Below are positions 3,619 to 5,890 of a stretch of 5,890 nucleotides of DNA, in pieces. Source of the stretch: JAFGBN01 sp964394145 (lineage in GTDB: Bacteria > Chloroflexota > Dehalococcoidia > GIF9 > AB-539-J10). A program made the position numbers and the translations under genes. How positions within the stretch are numbered: the stretch's first letter is position 1; each line of letters starts with the position of its first letter. Location of the stretch: positions 1 to 5,890 of the forward strand of contig CAYMVL010000024.1 of the NCBI GenBank assembly GCA_964394145.1, written 5' to 3'. The notes beneath the pieces were generated by a model. The model did no database searches. It saw only the letters and a list, made by a program, of their open reading frames with translations, and was not told where the DNA came from.

Positions 3619-5890
3619 TCACTCTGTAGAGTAAGCATTGCGCAGGACCTCCGATGGGGTGGTAATTCCCTGCTTGACTTTGAGCATGCCATCTTTAATC
3701 AAGGGCACCATACCCTCCTCAATCGCCTGCTGTCGGATTTCGGCCGTGCTGGCGTGGTCAAGTATCTGCATCCTTATCCTGTCGCTCAGGGGTAGAATCT
3801 CAAAGATCCCTGTTCTCCCCCGGTACCCGGTATAACTGCATAGCTCACAGCCAGCGCCAGAGAGAAATCTGGCCCGCTTTTCTCCTGTCTCCTTAGCGTA
3901 AGCTAGCTGTTCCACCATCGAAGCTTCTTTATCAGCCGAGCAATCGGGGCAGATACGGCGCACCATACGCTGAGCCACCACCCCGATAACCGCTGATGAT
4001 ACCAGGAAAGGTTCTATGCCCAGGTCAAGCAGGCGGAAAATGACGCCCACAGCATCATTGGCATGGATGGAGGAGAGCACCAGGTGCCCTGTCAGGGCCG
4101 ACTGTACGGCTATTCTCGCAGTCTCCGCATCGCGAATTTCCCCTACCAGTATCACATCAGGGTCAAGACGCAATATGCTCCGCAGCCCGCCGGCAAAGGT
4201 GACTCCAGCCTTGGGATTGACCTGAATCTGATTCATATTAGCAAAGCGATACTCAACGGGGTCCTCAATGGTGATTATGTTCCTGGACACCTTGTCCAGC
4301 CTGTTAACCGAGGCGTAAAGGGTAGTGGTCTTGCCCGCTCCCGTGGGACCGCTAATCAATATCATGCCAAAGGGAACCTTCAGCATCCCTTCATACCTGG
4401 CCAGAGATTGCGTGGAGAAACCCAACTCTGCCAGCTCCATAACAGCCAGCGACTTGTCCAGCAGCCTCAGCACGGTGATTTCACCTCGCACCGTAGGCGA
4501 GGTGGCTACTCGAACATCTAAGAGCCTGCCTTTAGATTCAATGGAGAACTGTCCGTCCTGAGGCCGAAGATGGTCCGCGATATTCATGTCGGCAATTATC
4601 TTCACCCTGGATGTGAGGGGAAGGTGTATCTTCAGAGGCAGGGACATTACCTCCTGAAGAGCGCCATCAATGCGATAGCGGACTCTCAGTCTGTCTTCCT
4701 CGGGCTCAAGATGGACATCAGAAGCCCTGGCTTTAGCTGCCTCATCTATGATGATGCGCAAGGCGCTGGCCACCGGAGCATCCTCACTGGCTTCAATCAG
4801 CGTTTGCGTGTCGGCTGTATCCGCGCCGGGAATACGTGATATCTGTTCTTCAATCTGACCCAGGCCCTTGTAGTTGAAGTCAATAGCTTCCCGGATTTCC
4901 TTTTCGGTGGCATATACAGGTTCTATGCGCAGGCGGCTTTGCAGCGCCAGGGCCTCCAGGGCGAAAATGTCAGCAGGGTTCGCCATAGCCACCCGCAGGC
5001 TTTTACCTCTGATAGCCAGAGGCATAGCATTAAATCGCCTCGCCATTGCCTCGGGGATCAACTCCAGCACTTCAGGCTCAGCTCGCCGCTGGAACACCTT
5101 TGCCTTGGCAGCCGTGACTCCTGAATCCCCCCTTGCGTCGTGCCGGGCAGGCAGCCTCCCATCATCACTCTCAAGACTGATGATTCTTATCCCCTGTTGT
5201 CGAGCGAATTGTTGAGCTTCATCAGCAAGCTTACCTGCAATCAAAAGAGCTTTCTCCTCAATGCAGGTATCGCAGGCTTTGCTGTCAAACGAGGAAACCT
5301 GAGTTAACCCGGCTTCTTCAGCGCTTATATCATCTATGCCCAGCCTGTGCGCTATGAAACCATCGTCCACGGAAGCCAGGATAGCAAAGCTATATTCCGA
5401 CCCGGATTTTCCCTTAAGTCCGACATTATCCTGGACTTCGTAACCGAGCCGACCGAGGGCCTGCTTCAGGTCAGGAATTGACTTGACTGTGACAGGGACT
5501 CCTCCAAGCTGCTCGTCTTGAGAAGGCAAAGCCAAAAATGCCTTCAGGCTTTTCTCATCAAATACCCTTATCCTTTGTCTCTGAGCAAAGTCAGCAGCTA
5601 CCGGGTCAAGTTTAGGGCAAGCGATAAGAATCCTGTCCCTGATACTACAATCGTAGCATTTGTCATCGAAGGAAAGAGTCTCAAGCAGGTCTATTTCTGA
5701 CTCGTCGCTCGAAAGAATATCTGCAGCTAAGCCATAAGCAACAAAGCCGTTATCCCTGTGAGCCAGGATATCAAAGCTGTGCTCAAGGCCGGACTTGCCT
5801 GTCAGGCGAGCATGCTGCTCTACCTTATAGCCGCTAGCCTCAAGCCGACGGATAAACTGGCTGCTGAGCTCTTCAGTTTGTATTTCTAAT
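3619..5890 (-). CDS. pilB: PilB/GspE-family assembly ATPase with duplicated N-terminal domain (partial, 5' end outside the window)
   Basis: This cytoplasmic hexameric ATPase powers pilin or pseudopilin extraction. Positions count from the TTG at 5535. C-terminal landmarks are all present: RASDVHLEP at 270-278, Walker A GPTGAGKTT at 396-404, Asp box ITIEDPVEYRF at 421-431, Walker B with VGEIRDAETA at 464-473, His box TGHLVLSSIHAND at 482-494, and a zinc-binding tetracysteine of C529/C532 and C563/C566. PilT lacks this zinc module, so the protein is an extension-type ATPase. Residues about 154-222 match the second part of a T2SSE_N/MshEN domain. The frame shows no stop from 5535 to the window edge, and no ATG, GTG or TTG between them, so the true start lies beyond 5890 unless the TTG is used. 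The added 118 codons repeat the domain at residues 16-120, which argues that they belong to the protein. The stop at 3619 lies 38 bp before the platform gene. Confidence 0.96.
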   Translation of the reverse strand, partial: LEIQTEELSSQFIRRLEASGYKVEQHARLTGKSGLEHSFDILAHRDNGFVAYGLAADILSSDESEIDLLETLSFDDKCYDCSIRDRILIACPKLDPVAADFAQRQRIRVFDEKSLKAFLALPSQDEQLGGVPVTVKSIPDLKQALGRLGYEVQDNVGLKGKSGSEYSFAILASVDDGFIAHRLGIDDISAEEAGLTQVSSFDSKACDTCIEEKALLIAGKLADEAQQFARQQGIRIISLESDDGRLPARHDARGDSGVTAAKAKVFQRRAEPEVLELIPEAMARRFNAMPLAIRGKSLRVAMANPADIFALEALALQSRLRIEPVYATEKEIREAIDFNYKGLGQIEEQISRIPGADTADTQTLIEASEDAPVASALRIIIDEAAKARASDVHLEPEEDRLRVRYRIDGALQEVMSLPLKIHLPLTSRVKIIADMNIADHLRPQDGQFSIESKGRLLDVRVATSPTVRGEITVLRLLDKSLAVMELAELGFSTQSLARYEGMLKVPFGMILISGPTGAGKTTTLYASVNRLDKVSRNIITIEDPVEYRFANMNQIQVNPKAGVTFAGGLRSILRLDPDVILVGEIRDAETARIAVQSALTGHLVLSSIHANDAVGVIFRLLDLGIEPFLVSSAVIGVVAQRMVRRICPDCSADKEASMVEQLAYAKETGEKRARFLSGAGCELCSYTGYRGRTGIFEILPLSDRIRMQILDHASTAEIRQQAIEEGMVPLIKDGMLKVKQGITTPSEVLRNAYSTE
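5176..5490 (-). repeat. Second copy of the duplicated N-terminal domain of the ATPase
   Basis: Residues 16-120 from the TTG at 5535, 105 residues. Key features in order: GYEV at 31-34, GKSG at 42-45, E47 and SF at 49-50, AILA at 51-54, DDGF at 57-60, SFDSK at 82-86, a CxxC at 88-91 (CDTC), and FARQQGIRI at 110-118. It aligns with the upstream copy with a single 2-residue gap. The layout resembles Mrr-like/PD-(D/E)XK folds, where GKSG-x-E-H-x-FD-[IV] precedes the catalytic core and a late 'A..fA...gI.l' helix-strand closes it. Here the conserved D after SF is A51 and no E-x-K is present, so nuclease activity is not expected. The fold call is inference. Confidence 0.7.
5557..5877 (-). repeat. 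First copy of the duplicated N-terminal domain of the ATPase
   Basis: 107 residues in the same open frame, upstream of the TTG at 5535. Landmarks: GYKV at 5821-5832, TGKSG at 5788-5802, then L-E-H-SF and DILA to 5761, DNGF at 5743-5754, SFDDK at 5659-5673, CxxC (CYDC) at 5647-5658, and FAQRQRIRVF at 5560-5589. By my alignment 20 of the first 40 residues from GY are identical to the second copy. It keeps the D after SF (GAT at 5770-5772) that the second copy has lost, but has AYGLA where an active PD-(D/E)XK enzyme would have an E-x-K strand. About 10 residues of upstream frame remain before the window edge, so further copies or a separate leader cannot be excluded. Confidence 0.7.

Noticed and set aside
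4063..4521. A 152-codon plus-strand open frame opposite the ATPase core.
   Set aside because: It covers the Walker and Asp-box coding region of the ATPase on the other strand; it is a shadow frame.

Overview
The window is one face of a type IV pilus / type II secretion-like (T4P/T2SS) assembly locus. Every gene I can support lies on the minus strand, so it reads from high to low coordinates. The order is: a PilB/GspE-type assembly ATPase (open at the right edge), a PilC/GspF inner-membrane platform protein, a PilV/GspI-like prepilin, a PilW/GspJ-like prepilin, a PilX-like pilin-related protein with a beta-solenoid body, and the first 35 codons of a single-pass membrane protein cut by the left edge. 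The gaps are 38, 38, 43, 100 and 68 bp. No convincing terminator or internal promoter is visible, so this looks like a single operon. The plus-strand open frames are antisense shadows of these genes.

As a machine: the cytoplasmic ATPase drives the platform protein, which extracts processed prepilins from the membrane. The two small prepilins and the PilX-like protein would form a minor-pilin (tip or priming) complex. No major pilin, prepilin peptidase, retraction ATPase or secretin is visible, so those must lie elsewhere or be absent.

The most unusual part is the N-terminus of the ATPase. An ATG-like start search stops at a TTG at 5535, but the frame stays open without a stop to the window edge at 5890. 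The extra 118 codons encode a second copy of the domain that follows the TTG. The ATPase therefore carries a tandem duplication of about 105 residues, each copy with a GKSG-x-E-x-SF motif and a CxxC pair. This occupies the place where family members usually have the first part of the MshEN (T2SSE_N) domain. The copies resemble Mrr-like/PD-(D/E)XK nuclease folds whose catalytic residues have been lost; that fold assignment is inference.

The second unusual part is the PilX-like protein. Its pilin-type N-terminus leads into four uninterrupted 18-residue repeats and further looser coils, like a bactofilin or other beta-helix protein.

Organism: a bacterium with moderate G+C. The gene style (a tetracysteine PilB, minor prepilins ending the leader in a short basic stretch, a PilX/solenoid protein, no outer-membrane parts) reminds me of uncultured Chloroflexota such as Dehalococcoidia. 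This is an impression from protein style only and is weakly supported.
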